Shown piece after piece: positions 9,926-19,149 of a stretch of DNA of 64,000 nt. Both the position numbers and the translations under genes were made by a program. Position 1 is the first letter of the stretch; every line of letters begins with the position of its first letter. Where the stretch lies: positions 2,994,001 to 3,058,000 of the forward strand of contig NZ_CP040244.1 in NCBI RefSeq assembly GCF_005517195.1, read 5' to 3'. This DNA comes from Streptomyces vilmorinianum. Lineage in GTDB: Bacteria > Actinomycetota > Actinomycetes > Streptomycetales > Streptomycetaceae. The notes below the pieces were generated by a model. That model saw only the letters and a list, made by a program, of their open reading frames with translations. It had not been told where the DNA came from and did not search any database.

Positions 9926-10092
9926 GTCGTCCCAGGGTCTTCCGGTTCTTCGTCAGATGGCTCAAACCGTGCAAGGTTCGCCCTGGGGGACGGCGGGCGG
10001 CAATCGATTTATTCGCATGGGGGCACAGAACACGCCAAGGTCCAACAACGCCCTCTGGACGCCCCGGACCCCCCGCGCTTCACTCCCGTCCC

Positions 10093-11697
10093 ATGAGACA
10101 GCAGAAGATCATGAGCATGATCGGAGGCCTCGTGCTGGCCGCCGGCGCGCTGCTCACCGCCCACCCGGTGGCCGCGCAGGCTCCGTACGACACGCCCCCG
10201 CCCGAGTTCACCAGCGACTGGCACGACCCGGTGACGGCCGCGCCGCCCGTCGCCCGGCCCGGCACGCGCTCCTGCGAAGTGACCCTCGCCGAGGCCCGGT
10301 TCCGCGACTTCACGCCGTATAAAGGGAGTTACGCACCTCCGAAGGAGTGCGGCACCCGCTGGAACAAGGTCGTGCTCCGGCTCGAAGGGGCCGTGAAGGG
10401 GCGCCAGTACGACCGGCTCGGCTACCTCACGGTGGGCGGCGTGGAGATCTTCCGCACCTCGACGCCCCAGCCCTCGCCCGACGGCATCAGCTGGTCGGTC
10501 GAGAAGGACGTCACCCGCTACCGCGACACCCTCAGCCGCCCGCAGTCTGTCGAGATGCTCATCGGCAATGTCGTGAACGAGACGTACACGGGCGTCTTCG
10601 ACGTGCGGGTCACGCTCACCTTCTACACGGCGCAGGGGCAGGTGAGGCCCGCCGCGAACACGCCCGACCGGGTGATACCGCTCGTCTCCCCGAGCCTGAC
10701 CACTCCGCGCAACACCGAACGCGTCCTCGCCGAGGTGTACGCCACCGGCTCCGGCGGCGGCTGTGAGGAGTACTGGTACCTGACCGTGCCCGACGCGGCC
10801 CCGTACTCCTGCAAGGCGACCGACGGTCCCTACCGCGAGGTGCGGATCTCCGTCGACGGACAGCTCGCGGGAATCGCCGCCCCGTTCCCCACGGTGTGGA
10901 CGGGCGGCTGGTCCAACCCCTTCCTCTGGTACGTCACCCCCGGCCCGCGCGCCTTCGACATCCAGCCGATCGTCTACGACCTGACCCCCTTCGCCGGGCT
11001 CCTCAACGACGGCCGCGCCCACCGGGTCGAGGTGTCCGTGGCCGGCGTCCCGGCCGGACAGGCCGGCTGGAGCACCCCCACCAACCTCCTGCTCTGGCAG
11101 GACGAGGGCAGCTCCGTGGTCACGGGGTCCCTCGACCGCCACGAGGCGACGGCGCCGCGCAACTCCTCGGTGTACATGGCGGGTTCGGAGCACCGACTGG
11201 ACACCGAAGGTGCCCACGCGCTCACCGTCGCCGGCCATCTGAACACCTCGCACGGCCGCGTCGACACCACCGTCACCCGGACGCTCGGGCACACCTCCGT
11301 CCACCGCTGGTCCGAGGGCGAGAACCCGGACGCACTCACGGCGCGGTGGACCGACGACGAGACCGTGACCGTCGGCCGTACGAGCACCCGCACCCACCGC
11401 ACGTACGCCATGGACGGCGAGACGACGGTCGGCCCCGACAACCGGCTGCGGACCGTGCTCGCGCTCGGCGACCGCGCCGACACCGTCGTCGTACGGTCCG
11501 GCACGCGGCTGTCCTGGTCGCACCTCGACAACAGCTACACCGGCGACGCCACCTACACCACCGGGGTGCCCCGCGATCAGCGCCACGCGGTCGGCACGAC
11601 GGCCGAGCGCTACCGGCTCCACGGCTCCGGGGGCTGCTACGACCGGACCCTGAGGACGGCCCAGGGCACGGTCACGGAGGACCGTCTGCGCTGCTGA
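10093..11697 (+). CDS. Secreted peptide-N-glycosidase A-type amidase (PNGase A family)
   Basis: A 534-residue predicted secreted protein. A signal peptide (GGLVLAAGALLTAHPVAAQA) precedes a domain resembling plant and fungal peptide-N4-(N-acetyl-beta-glucosaminyl)asparagine amidase A. That enzyme cleaves N-glycans from glycoproteins, leaving Asp. Supporting stretches are RNVVLRLEG-like KVVLRLEGA, GGVEIFRTSTPQPS, WSVEKDVTRY and IGNVVNETYTGVF. The ribosome-binding site is weak, so a downstream ATG six codons in is possible. It is convergent with a GH109-type gene, suggesting joint use of host or fungal glycoproteins. Confidence 0.85.
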   Translation: MRQQKIMSMIGGLVLAAGALLTAHPVAAQAPYDTPPPEFTSDWHDPVTAAPPVARPGTRSCEVTLAEARFRDFTPYKGSYAPPKECGTRWNKVVLRLEGAVKGRQYDRLGYLTVGGVEIFRTSTPQPSPDGISWSVEKDVTRYRDTLSRPQSVEMLIGNVVNETYTGVFDVRVTLTFYTAQGQVRPAANTPDRVIPLVSPSLTTPRNTERVLAEVYATGSGGGCEEYWYLTVPDAAPYSCKATDGPYREVRISVDGQLAGIAAPFPTVWTGGWSNPFLWYVTPGPRAFDIQPIVYDLTPFAGLLNDGRAHRVEVSVAGVPAGQAGWSTPTNLLLWQDEGSSVVTGSLDRHEATAPRNSSVYMAGSEHRLDTEGAHALTVAGHLNTSHGRVDTTVTRTLGHTSVHRWSEGENPDALTARWTDDETVTVGRTSTRTHRTYAMDGETTVGPDNRLRTVLALGDRADTVVVRSGTRLSWSHLDNSYTGDATYTTGVPRDQRHAVGTTAERYRLHGSGGCYDRTLRTAQGTVTEDRLRC

Positions 11698-11739
11698 CGT
11701 CGCGGAGGACGACGGAGGACGACGGAGGACGGCGGAGGT

Positions 11740-11761
11740 GGGGGCCCGGTGCCGGGCCCCC
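11740..11761. terminator. Convergent-gene terminator hairpin
   Basis: GGGGGCCCGG and CCGGGCCCCC form a perfect inverted repeat with almost no loop; in practice a 9-bp stem closes a 4-nt loop. It lies between two convergent genes. A run of GACGGAGGAC-type repeats (11701-11738) precedes it. Confidence 0.75.
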
Positions 11762-11768
11762 ACTCCGC

Positions 11769-13202
11769 TCAGGCCGGCTTGGCCGAGTCCACGCCCGACC
11801 GGGTCTTCTTCCACTCACCGCGGGTGAAGTCCGGGATCGCCTGCGGCGCGCCCTTCGCCTTGATCGAGGCATGGCTGAGCGGCACCGGGGCCGTCCAGGT
11901 CGCCGCGTCGTACACGTCGAAGTCGGGGACGAGCCCGAGGCGCATGCACTGCATCAACCGGAAGATCATGATGTAGTCCATCCCGCCGTGCCCGCCCGGC
12001 GGATTGGCGTGCTCCTTCCAGAGCCAGTGGTCGAACTCGGTGGCGTACGCGGCGAAGTCCCCCCACTGATGTCCCTGGTGGTCCGGCTCCAGGTAGATAC
12101 GGGCCGGGTAGTCCTCGAACACCCCCCGCGTGCCGCCCAGACTGTTGATCCGGCTGTAGGGGTGCGGCGTCGAGACGTCGTGCTCCAGACGGATGAGGCG
12201 GCCCTTCGCCGTCTGGACGAGACTGATCGTCCGGTCGCTCTCGATGTACGTCTCCTTCCAGCTCGGGTCGCCCGGGGGCATCTTCTCGGCCCGGTACTGG
12301 GCAAGGCCGAGCGCGGGCGTCCCGAAGCTGCTGATGCTCGTCACCCGGTCACCGCGGTTGACGTCCATGTAGTTGGCGACCGGTCCGAAGCCGTGGTTCG
12401 GGTAGAGGTCGCCCCGCAGCCGGGTGTGCCAGAGCCGGCGCCAGGGACCTTCGTAGTACGTGGGAGAGAACATCAGCTCGCGCAGATCGTGGTTGTACGC
12501 CCCCGCGCCGTGCAGCAGATCGCCGAACTTGCCCGCGTGCGCCATCCGCAGGACCCGCATCTCGTTACGGCCGTAACAGCAGTTCTCGAGCTGCATGCAG
12601 TGGCGGCGGGTCTGCTCGGAGAGGTCGACCAGCTCCCACAGGTCCTCCATCCGCATCGCGACGGGACACTCGACGCCGACGTGCTTGCCGTTCAGCATCG
12701 CCGCCCGCGCCATCTCGAAGTGGACCTCCCAGGGGGTGGCCACATAGACGAAGTCGAGGTCGGAGCGCTTGCAGAGGTTCTCGTAGTCGTCCTCGCCGTG
12801 GGTGTACACGGCGGGGGAGGGCTGCCCGGCGGCGACGACCTTGGCGGCGGCCCGCTCCGTCTTCGCCTTCACGGGGTCGCACAGCGCGACCACCCGCACC
12901 CCGGGGAGGGTGAGGAAGAGGTCGATCATGCTGGCGCCCCGGTTGCCGAGGCCGACGATCCCGACGCGCACGGTGGAGCGTCCCTCGAAGGGGATGCCGG
13001 CCATGGTGGCGCCTCTGCGCGGGGGTGTCCCGGTGGTGTCGTCCGCCGTGACGGCTGTGACGGCAGCCTCGGCCGCCTCGGGCGCGGCGGCTTCGGCCGG
13101 GCCGGCGCCCACGGCGCCGATGCCGATGCCCGCTCCCGCGACACCGGCCGTGGTCCGCAGGACGGAGCGGCGACTCGGCGTCCGCGGTGCGTTGTCGTTC
13201 AT
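11769..13202 (-). CDS. GH109-type Gfo/Idh/MocA protein, Tat-exported (alpha-N-acetylgalactosaminidase-like)
   Basis: A 477-residue protein with a Tat signal ([15 protein letters not shown]) and an NAD-binding Rossmann fold ([10 protein letters not shown]). The GH109-like body contains [23 protein letters not shown] and [12 protein letters not shown]109 enzymes use tightly bound NAD to remove alpha-GalNAc, for example from blood-group A glycans. The start was set at the ATG with GGAGG 4 nt upstream; upstream in-frame sequence lacks similarity. Family is secure, but the exact sugar specificity is inferred. Confidence 0.87.
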   Translation of the reverse strand: MNDNAPRTPSRRSVLRTTAGVAGAGIGIGAVGAGPAEAAAPEAAEAAVTAVTADDTTGTPPRRGATMAGIPFEGRSTVRVGIVGLGNRGASMIDLFLTLPGVRVVALCDPVKAKTERAAAKVVAAGQPSPAVYTHGEDDYENLCKRSDLDFVYVATPWEVHFEMARAAMLNGKHVGVECPVAMRMEDLWELVDLSEQTRRHCMQLENCCYGRNEMRVLRMAHAGKFGDLLHGAGAYNHDLRELMFSPTYYEGPWRRLWHTRLRGDLYPNHGFGPVANYMDVNRGDRVTSISSFGTPALGLAQYRAEKMPPGDPSWKETYIESDRTISLVQTAKGRLIRLEHDVSTPHPYSRINSLGGTRGVFEDYPARIYLEPDHQGHQWGDFAAYATEFDHWLWKEHANPPGGHGGMDYIMIFRLMQCMRLGLVPDFDVYDAATWTAPVPLSHASIKAKGAPQAIPDFTRGEWKKTRSGVDSAKPA

Positions 13203-13290
13203 GGAACCTCCAGTAGCTGAGTGCACGGCTGGCTCATGAATCCCGCTCAGGACCCTGGCCGTTGAGACTGGTGGTACGCAAGGGCGCGGA

Positions 13291-13321
13291 TTGGACTCTT
13301 GCGACGGGTGGTTGGACTCTT
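13291..13321. promoter_or_regulatory. Direct repeat TTGGACTCTT with 21-bp period
   Basis: TTGGACTCTT occurs exactly twice (13291-13300 and 13312-13321), two helical turns apart. The pair lies about 90-120 bp upstream of the GH109 start. Such spacing suits a regulator that binds direct repeats on one DNA face. No adjacent regulator gene is identified. Confidence 0.4.
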
Positions 13322-13350
13322 CCATTCCGGATCACCGGAGCATGCAAACG

Positions 13351-13389
13351 ACGAGGGCCGCTCACCCACATGGGGTAAGGGGCCCTCGT
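13351..13389 (-). terminator. Terminator downstream of the lactate dehydrogenase-like gene
   Basis: ACGAGGGCC (13351-13359) pairs with GGCCCTCGT (13381-13389) around a 21-nt loop that contains its own CACCC/GGGGT pairing. On the minus strand the stem is followed by CGTTTGC. It lies 70 bp beyond the stop of the upstream minus-strand gene. Confidence 0.65.
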
Positions 13390-13457
13390 GTCACGAAGGG
13401 TGCCGGGGTCTCAGGGACGGGCGAGTCCCCTCACGTGCGGGCGGTCCCGCGGAGGCG

Positions 13458-16394
13458 TCAGGGACGCGTCGCGCGCTCCAGGGCCAGGAGCACGGACTGA
13501 TAGCTCCGGCCTGTCGCCCGGTCCATGCCGATCTCGCACATCCGGTTCGCCGACAGATGCACGTCGAAGGGGCGCTCCGTCACCTGGGCCGCCTCGCGCG
13601 CGGTGGCCGAGGCCGTCAGCTCCGGGTGCAGCATGCCCCGGTCGCCGGCGAAGGCGCAGCAGCCCGCGTCGTCGGGCACGACGACCTCCTCGGCGCACGC
13701 CCGGGCCAGCGCCGTCAGTTGTTCCTCGTCGCCCAAGTGGCGCATGGAACAGGTCGGGTGCACCACCGCCGAGCCCACCGTGCGGCGCACCTCGAGCCGG
13801 GGCAGCAGCTCGTCCGCGGCCCATACCAGCGAGTCGAGCACGGTCAGCTCCGCGTGCAACTCGCGGTTGTCGTCGGTGAGATACGGCACGACCTCGTGCG
13901 CGATCCCCAGGGTGCACGAGGAGGCGTCGACCACCAGCGGGAGCCGCCCGCCCGCCGTCCAGCCCCAGGCCGCCTCCACGATCCGGTTGGCCATGACCTC
14001 GTTGCCGCGCTCGTACCCCTTGGAGTGCCAGATCGTCGCGCAGCACGTACCGGCCACGTCGTCCGGGATCCACACCGGCCTGCCCGCCCGGCCGGAGAGC
14101 GCCACCACCGCCTCGGGGAGCGAAGGACCCCGCAGGCCCTCAGGCCCGCCGAAGATACGGTTCACACAGGCCGGGTAGTAGACGGCGACGGCCGCCGGGC
14201 GGTGGGTCCGGGGCAGCCGCCGGGCCGCCGCGCCCGGGACCTCCGGCAGCCACTCCGGTACGAGATCGGGCCGCACCGCCTTGCGGGCCAGGCCCGTCAC
14301 CGACTCCAGGAGCCGGTCGCCGACCCGGTCGCCGATCCGGTGGGCCGCGGCGACCGCGAGACGGGCCGAGGCTTCCACCGCGCGGAAGTTCCTGGCCGTG
14401 AGCGCCGCGAGGCGCTCCTCGCGCCGGGAGTGCCGCCGATGGCGGAAGTCCCTCATCATCGCCCCGGTGTCGATCCCGACCGGGCAGGCCAGCCTGCACG
14501 TGGAGTCTCCGGCGCAGGTGTCCACGGCGTCGTAGCCGTACGACTGCAGCAGGCTCGCCTCGACCGGGGAGCCGTCGCTCTGCCGCATCATCTCCCGGCG
14601 CAGCACGATGCGCTGGCGCGGAGTGGTCGTCAGATCGTGGCTGGGACAGGTCGGTTCGCAGAAGCCGCACTCGATGCACGGGTCGGCGACCGCCTCCACC
14701 CTCGGAATCGTCTTCAGACCGCGCAGATGGGCCTGCGGGTCGCGGTCGAGGACGATCCGCGGGGCGAGCACCCCCTCGGGGTCGATGACCTCCTTGATCC
14801 GCCACATCAGCTCGGTCGCCTTCGGCCCCCACTCCAGCTCCAGGAACGGGGCGATGTTGCGGCCGGTGGCGTGCTCGGCCTTGAGCGAGCCGTCGAACCG
14901 CTCCACGGTCAGCTTGCAGAACTCGTCCATGAAGGCGGCGTACCGCTCCACGTCGGAGGGGTCGGCCGCGTCGAAGGCGAGGAGGAAGTGCAGATTGCCA
15001 TGGGCGGCGTGACCGGCCACGGCCGCGTCGAAGCCGTGCCGGGACTGCAGATCGAGCAGGTCGGCGCAGGCCTCGGCGAGCCGGGCCGGCGGCACGGCGA
15101 AGTCCTCGGTGATCAGCGTCGTGCCCGAGGGGCGCGAGCCGCCGACGGCGGTCACGAACGCCTTGCGGGCCTTCCAGTACCCGGCGATCGTCCCCGGATC
15201 ACGCGTGAAGGCGTTGGCCACCGAGGCGACGGGGGCGACCAGCTCCAGATCGTCCAGGACCTCGGCGGCGGCCTGTTCGTACGCCTCCTGCGTGGCCGTG
15301 TCCGGCGCACGGAACTCCACGAGCAGCGCAGCCGTCTCCCTGGGCAGCTCCGCCCAGTCGGCGGGCACCCCGGCGACGCTGACCGAGGCGCGCAGGGTGT
15401 TGCCGTCCATCAGCTCGACGGCGATCGCCCCCGCGTCGTTGAAGCGCGGCACGGCGGCGGCCGCCGCCGGCAGCGAGGGGAAGAACAGCAGCGCGGTGGA
15501 GACCCGCCGGTCCAGGGGCAGGGTGTCGAAGACGACCTCGGAGATGAAGCCGAACGTGCCCTCCGAGCCGACCATCAGCCCGCGCAGGATCTCCACGGGC
15601 GTCGCCCCGTCGAGGAAGGCGTCCAGGCGGTAGCCGTTGGTGTTCTTGAGGGCGTACTTGGCGCGGACGCGGCGGACCAGTTCCTCGTCGGCCTCGATCT
15701 CGGCCTTGATCGCCAGCAGCCCCTCGCACAGGCGTGGCTCGGCGCGGGCGAGCTCCGCGTCGGCGGTCGGGTCGCCGGTGTCGACGACGGTGCCGCTCGG
15801 CAGGACGAAGGTGAGGGAGGCGACGGTCCGGTAGGAGTTCCGGGTCGTCCCGGCGGTCATGCCCGAGGCGTTGTTGGCGACGACCCCGCCGATCGTGCAG
15901 GCGACGGCGCTGGCCGGGTCGGGTCCGAGGACCCGGCCGTGCCGGGCGAGGGCGGCATTGGCCCGTACGACGGTGGTGCCGGGGCGGATCCGGGCGCGGG
16001 CGCCGTCGTCCAGGACCTCGACGCCCACCCAGTGCCTGCGGACGTCGACGAGGATGTCCTCCCCCTGCGCCTGCCCGTTCAGGCTGGTCCCGGCCGCCCG
16101 GAACACCACCTCGCGGCCCTTGCCGCGCGCGTACGACAGGACCGCGGAGATGTCGTCGACGTCCTCCGCGACCACGACGACCTGCGGGACGAACCGGTAG
16201 GGACTGGCGTCGGAGGCGTACCGCACCAGGTCGGAGATCTTCGAGAGGACCTTCTCGGGGCCGAGGAGCGCCGCCAGCTCCTCCCGCAGTCTGCGTGGTG
16301 TGCCGCGGGACTGCAGGTCGGGGACCCGGTCGGGGGCCGGACTCCGCTTCGTACCGGGACGCAGGGCCTGCGGGTTCGGCTCCAGCAGTGGCAT
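13458..16394 (-). CDS. FAD-binding and Fe-S-binding oxidoreductase, D-lactate dehydrogenase-like (GlcD-GlcF fusion)
   Basis: A 978-residue fusion. The N-terminal half is a PCMH-type FAD domain (FRAAGTSLNGQAQGEDILVD; IGGVVANNASGM) followed by the C-terminal FAD-oxidase domain. Two [4Fe-4S] motifs come next, CIECGFCEPTCPS and CAGDSTCRLACPVG. The last third is a CCG-type cysteine-rich domain (CCATIWHSKGYERGN; CSMRHLGDEEQ; DDAGCCAFAGDRG). Such proteins oxidise D-lactate or related 2-hydroxy acids and pass electrons to the quinone pool at the membrane. It follows the MarR gene on the same strand by 37 bp. Confidence 0.88.
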   Translation of the reverse strand: MPLLEPNPQALRPGTKRSPAPDRVPDLQSRGTPRRLREELAALLGPEKVLSKISDLVRYASDASPYRFVPQVVVVAEDVDDISAVLSYARGKGREVVFRAAGTSLNGQAQGEDILVDVRRHWVGVEVLDDGARARIRPGTTVVRANAALARHGRVLGPDPASAVACTIGGVVANNASGMTAGTTRNSYRTVASLTFVLPSGTVVDTGDPTADAELARAEPRLCEGLLAIKAEIEADEELVRRVRAKYALKNTNGYRLDAFLDGATPVEILRGLMVGSEGTFGFISEVVFDTLPLDRRVSTALLFFPSLPAAAAAVPRFNDAGAIAVELMDGNTLRASVSVAGVPADWAELPRETAALLVEFRAPDTATQEAYEQAAAEVLDDLELVAPVASVANAFTRDPGTIAGYWKARKAFVTAVGGSRPSGTTLITEDFAVPPARLAEACADLLDLQSRHGFDAAVAGHAAHGNLHFLLAFDAADPSDVERYAAFMDEFCKLTVERFDGSLKAEHATGRNIAPFLELEWGPKATELMWRIKEVIDPEGVLAPRIVLDRDPQAHLRGLKTIPRVEAVADPCIECGFCEPTCPSHDLTTTPRQRIVLRREMMRQSDGSPVEASLLQSYGYDAVDTCAGDSTCRLACPVGIDTGAMMRDFRHRRHSRREERLAALTARNFRAVEASARLAVAAAHRIGDRVGDRLLESVTGLARKAVRPDLVPEWLPEVPGAAARRLPRTHRPAAVAVYYPACVNRIFGGPEGLRGPSLPEAVVALSGRAGRPVWIPDDVAGTCCATIWHSKGYERGNEVMANRIVEAAWGWTAGGRLPLVVDASSCTLGIAHEVVPYLTDDNRELHAELTVLDSLVWAADELLPRLEVRRTVGSAVVHPTCSMRHLGDEEQLTALARACAEEVVVPDDAGCCAFAGDRGMLHPELTASATAREAAQVTERPFDVHLSANRMCEIGMDRATGRSYQSVLLALERATRP

Positions 16395-16431
16395 GTCACG
16401 GCTCCCCTCGGCGCTCCCCGCGCCCCGTCGG

Positions 16432-16875
16432 TCAGCAGCGGCGCTCCGGCACGTGGTCGACCAGAGCGGACAGCAGACCTCCGAGCACGTCGCGCTGATC
16501 GACGGTCAATGGAGCAAGGATGTCCTCTGCGGCCGCCCGACGCGCGCTCCGCAACGCGCGCAGGGTGGCGCGGCCCGTGTCGGTGAGCTCGATCCGGACC
16601 ACCCTGCGGTTGCTCGGATCGGCGACACGGCGCACCCGGCCGGAGGCCTCAAGGCCGTCCACGAGGCTGGTCACGGCCCGGGGGACGACTTCGAGCCGCT
16701 CGGCGAGATCGGCCATCCGGGGCGGGTGGTCGTAGTGCGCGACGGTGCGCAGCAGCCGGGACTGCGCGGGGGTGATGCCGACCGGCTCCAGATGCTGCTT
16801 CTGGATGCGGTGCAGTCGTCGGGTGAGGCGCAGCAGCTGCTCGGCGAGGAGGCCGTCGGCGTCGGGGGTGCTCAT
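16432..16875 (-). CDS. MarR family transcriptional regulator
   Basis: A 147-residue winged-helix regulator. The HTH spans roughly residues 50-95 (MADLAERLEVVPRAVTSLVDGLEASG) and the wing follows (RRVADPSNRRVVRIELTDTG). No Shine-Dalgarno is visible. A GATAAT -10 box ends 8 nt before the ATG, so the mRNA may be leaderless. It is divergent from the ABC exporter and probably represses both genes through the palindromes between them. Confidence 0.9.
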   Translation of the reverse strand: MSTPDADGLLAEQLLRLTRRLHRIQKQHLEPVGITPAQSRLLRTVAHYDHPPRMADLAERLEVVPRAVTSLVDGLEASGRVRRVADPSNRRVVRIELTDTGRATLRALRSARRAAAEDILAPLTVDQRDVLGGLLSALVDHVPERRC

Positions 16876-16883
16876 GAGGGAAC

Positions 16884-16933
16884 ATTATCAGGACTATGTT
16901 CATTGTGAGCATAGGTAACAATGAGCTATGCTC
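16884..16933. promoter_or_regulatory. Divergent promoters with overlapping MarR-type operators
   Basis: Two interleaved perfect inverted repeats are visible: CATTGT (16901-16906) with ACAATG (16918-16923), and GAGCATAG (16907-16914) with CTATGCTC (16926-16933). Rightward, TTGTGA (16903-16908) and TATGCT (16927-16932) are 18 bp apart as -35 and -10 boxes of the ABC gene. Leftward, GATAAT (16889-16884) is a near-consensus -10 for marR. Binding would block both promoters. Confidence 0.65.
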
Positions 16934-16984
16934 TGATCTGCTCGACTGATCTCATGTCCTGCCTCTCACCCCTCGTAGGAGCCC

Positions 16985-18820
16985 ATGCGTCCCCACGAAG
17001 AGTCCACATGGACACCTCCCGCGCGTGATCCCGCGCAGCCGAAGGAGCCCGCGCAGATGCGGCGCATCCTGCGGCTCTTCCGTCCCTACCGCGGGCGCCT
17101 CGCCGTCGTCGGCCTGCTGGTCGGTGCCTCGTCCCTGGTGTCGGTCGCCTCGCCGTTCCTGCTCAAGGAGATCCTCGACACCGCGATCCCGCAGGGCCGC
17201 ACGGGACTGCTGAGCCTGCTCGTCCTCGGCATGATCGCCACCGCCGTGATGACCAGCGTCTTCGGCGTACTCCAGACTCTGATCTCCACCACCGTCGGCC
17301 AGCGGGTGATGCACGACCTGCGCACCGCGGTCTACGCCCAGCTGCAGCGGATGCCGCTCGCCTTCTTCACCCGCACCCGCACCGGCGAGGTCCAGTCCCG
17401 GATCGCCAACGACATCGGCGGCATGCAGGCGACGGTCACCTCGACCGCCACCTCCCTCGTCTCCAACCTCACCGCCGTCGTCGCCACCGTCGTCGCGATG
17501 CTCGCGCTGGACTGGCGGCTCACCGTCGTCTCGCTGCTCCTGCTGCCCGTCTTCGTCTGGATCAGCCGCCGCGTCGGCCGCGAGCGCAAGAAGATCACCA
17601 CGCAGCGCCAGAAGCAGATGGCCGTCATGGCCGCGACCGTCACCGAGTCGCTCTCCGTCAGCGGCATCCTGCTCGGCCGCACGATGGGCCGCGCCGACTC
17701 GCTCACCACGTCCTTCGCCGAGGAGTCCGAGCGCCTCGTCGACCTCGAAGTGCGCTCCTCCATGGCCGGACGGTGGCGGATGTCCACCATCGGCATCGTC
17801 ATGGCGGCCATGCCCGCGCTGATCTACTGGGCCGCCGGCCTCTCCCTCCAGGCGGGAGGCCCGGCCATCTCGCTGGGCACCCTCGTCGCCTTCGTCTCGC
17901 TTCAGCAGGGCCTGTTCCGGCCCGCCGTGAGCCTGCTCTCCACCGGCGTCCAGATCCAGACCTCCCTCGCGCTCTTCCAGCGCATCTTCGAGTACCTCGA
18001 CCTCCCCGTCGACATCACCGAGTCCGAGGACCCCGTCCGTCTGGAGAAGATCAGCGGCGAGGTGGCGTTCGAGAACGTCGACTTCCGCTACGACCGCGAG
18101 GCGCCCGGCCGGGCGACCCTCGACTCCATCGACGTGACCGTCCCGGCCGGCGCCAGCCTCGCCGTCGTCGGGCCCACCGGATCCGGCAAGTCCACCCTCA
18201 GCTATCTGGTGCCCCGGCTCTACGACGTGACCGGCGGCCGCGTGCTGCTCGACGGCGTCGACGTGCGCGACCTCGACTTCGACACCCTGGCCCGGGCCGT
18301 CGGCGTGGTCTCGCAGGAGACGTATCTCTTCCACGCCTCCGTCGCCGACAACCTCCGCTTCGCCAAGCCCGACGCCACGGACGAGGAGATCGAGGCGGCG
18401 GCCCGCGCCGCCCAGATCCACGACCACATCGCCTCGCTGCCCGAGGGGTACGACACCCTGGTCGGCGAGCGCGGCTACCGCTTCTCGGGCGGGGAGAAGC
18501 AGCGCCTGGCGATCGCCCGCACGATCCTGCGCGACCCGCCCGTGCTCATCCTCGACGAGGCGACCAGCGCGCTGGACACCCGTACGGAACACGCGGTCCA
18601 GCAGGCCATCGACGCCCTCTCCGCCGGACGTACCACCATCACCATCGCCCACCGGCTCTCCACCGTCCGGGACGCGGACCAGATCGTCGTACTCGAAGCC
18701 GGCCGGATCGCCGAGCGGGGCACGCACGAGGAGCTCCTGGCGCGGGATGGCCGGTACGCGGCCCTGGTGCGCCGTGACGAACACACGAACGCGGGAGCGG
18801 TTGTTCCCCAGAACGTGTGA
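16985..18820 (+). CDS. ABC exporter, ATP-binding/permease (homodimer type)
   Basis: A 611-residue full half-transporter: six-helix membrane domain, then an ATPase with Walker A GPTGSGKST, signature FSGGEKQR and Walker B VLILDEATSALD. All catalytic motifs are intact, so a homodimer is expected, unlike the pair at 6.3-9.9 kb. TAGGAG lies just before the ATG. The divergent MarR gene points to induction by a small toxic compound, and multidrug efflux is the likely role. Confidence 0.93.
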   Translation: MRPHEESTWTPPARDPAQPKEPAQMRRILRLFRPYRGRLAVVGLLVGASSLVSVASPFLLKEILDTAIPQGRTGLLSLLVLGMIATAVMTSVFGVLQTLISTTVGQRVMHDLRTAVYAQLQRMPLAFFTRTRTGEVQSRIANDIGGMQATVTSTATSLVSNLTAVVATVVAMLALDWRLTVVSLLLLPVFVWISRRVGRERKKITTQRQKQMAVMAATVTESLSVSGILLGRTMGRADSLTTSFAEESERLVDLEVRSSMAGRWRMSTIGIVMAAMPALIYWAAGLSLQAGGPAISLGTLVAFVSLQQGLFRPAVSLLSTGVQIQTSLALFQRIFEYLDLPVDITESEDPVRLEKISGEVAFENVDFRYDREAPGRATLDSIDVTVPAGASLAVVGPTGSGKSTLSYLVPRLYDVTGGRVLLDGVDVRDLDFDTLARAVGVVSQETYLFHASVADNLRFAKPDATDEEIEAAARAAQIHDHIASLPEGYDTLVGERGYRFSGGEKQRLAIARTILRDPPVLILDEATSALDTRTEHAVQQAIDALSAGRTTITIAHRLSTVRDADQIVVLEAGRIAERGTHEELLARDGRYAALVRRDEHTNAGAVVPQNV

Positions 18821-18942
18821 TCGTCCCTGTTTTCGTTGCTCGACTCCCTTGTGGCGACTGATGATTACGGTGCGCAAGCGACGGGCTGCAGACCGCGACT
18901 GCGCAGTCCCACACATGTACCTGTACGAGGAGAAGCACCACC

Positions 18943-19002
18943 ATGAACGTGATCACCAACCTGCTCGCCGGCGTCTTCCACTTCCTGGGCTGGCTCGTCT
19001 GA
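18943..19002 (+). CDS. 19-residue hydrophobic peptide
   Basis: An ATG with AGGAGAAG 7 nt upstream opens a 19-codon frame ending in TGA: MNVITNLLAGVFHFLGWLV. The peptide is uncharged except for one His and would form a single amphipathic or membrane helix. A good ribosome-binding site and the isolated position, about 120 bp after the ABC gene and 150 bp before the MltG-like gene, support a real small gene. The function is unknown; a membrane-active peptide, toxin or small regulator are all possible. Confidence 0.6.
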   Translation: MNVITNLLAGVFHFLGWLV

Positions 19003-19149
19003 CGCTCGCTCGTCCGACGCCTGATCGTCCGAGACGGGCAGTGCGCGGCGCCGCCGGTCCCCCGTCCCAGGGGACCGGCGGCGCCGCCGCATGACCGACG
19101 TGTGTGCGGGCTCCGCGGTTTCGCGGGCGGACCGGGTTAGCGTGCGGCC

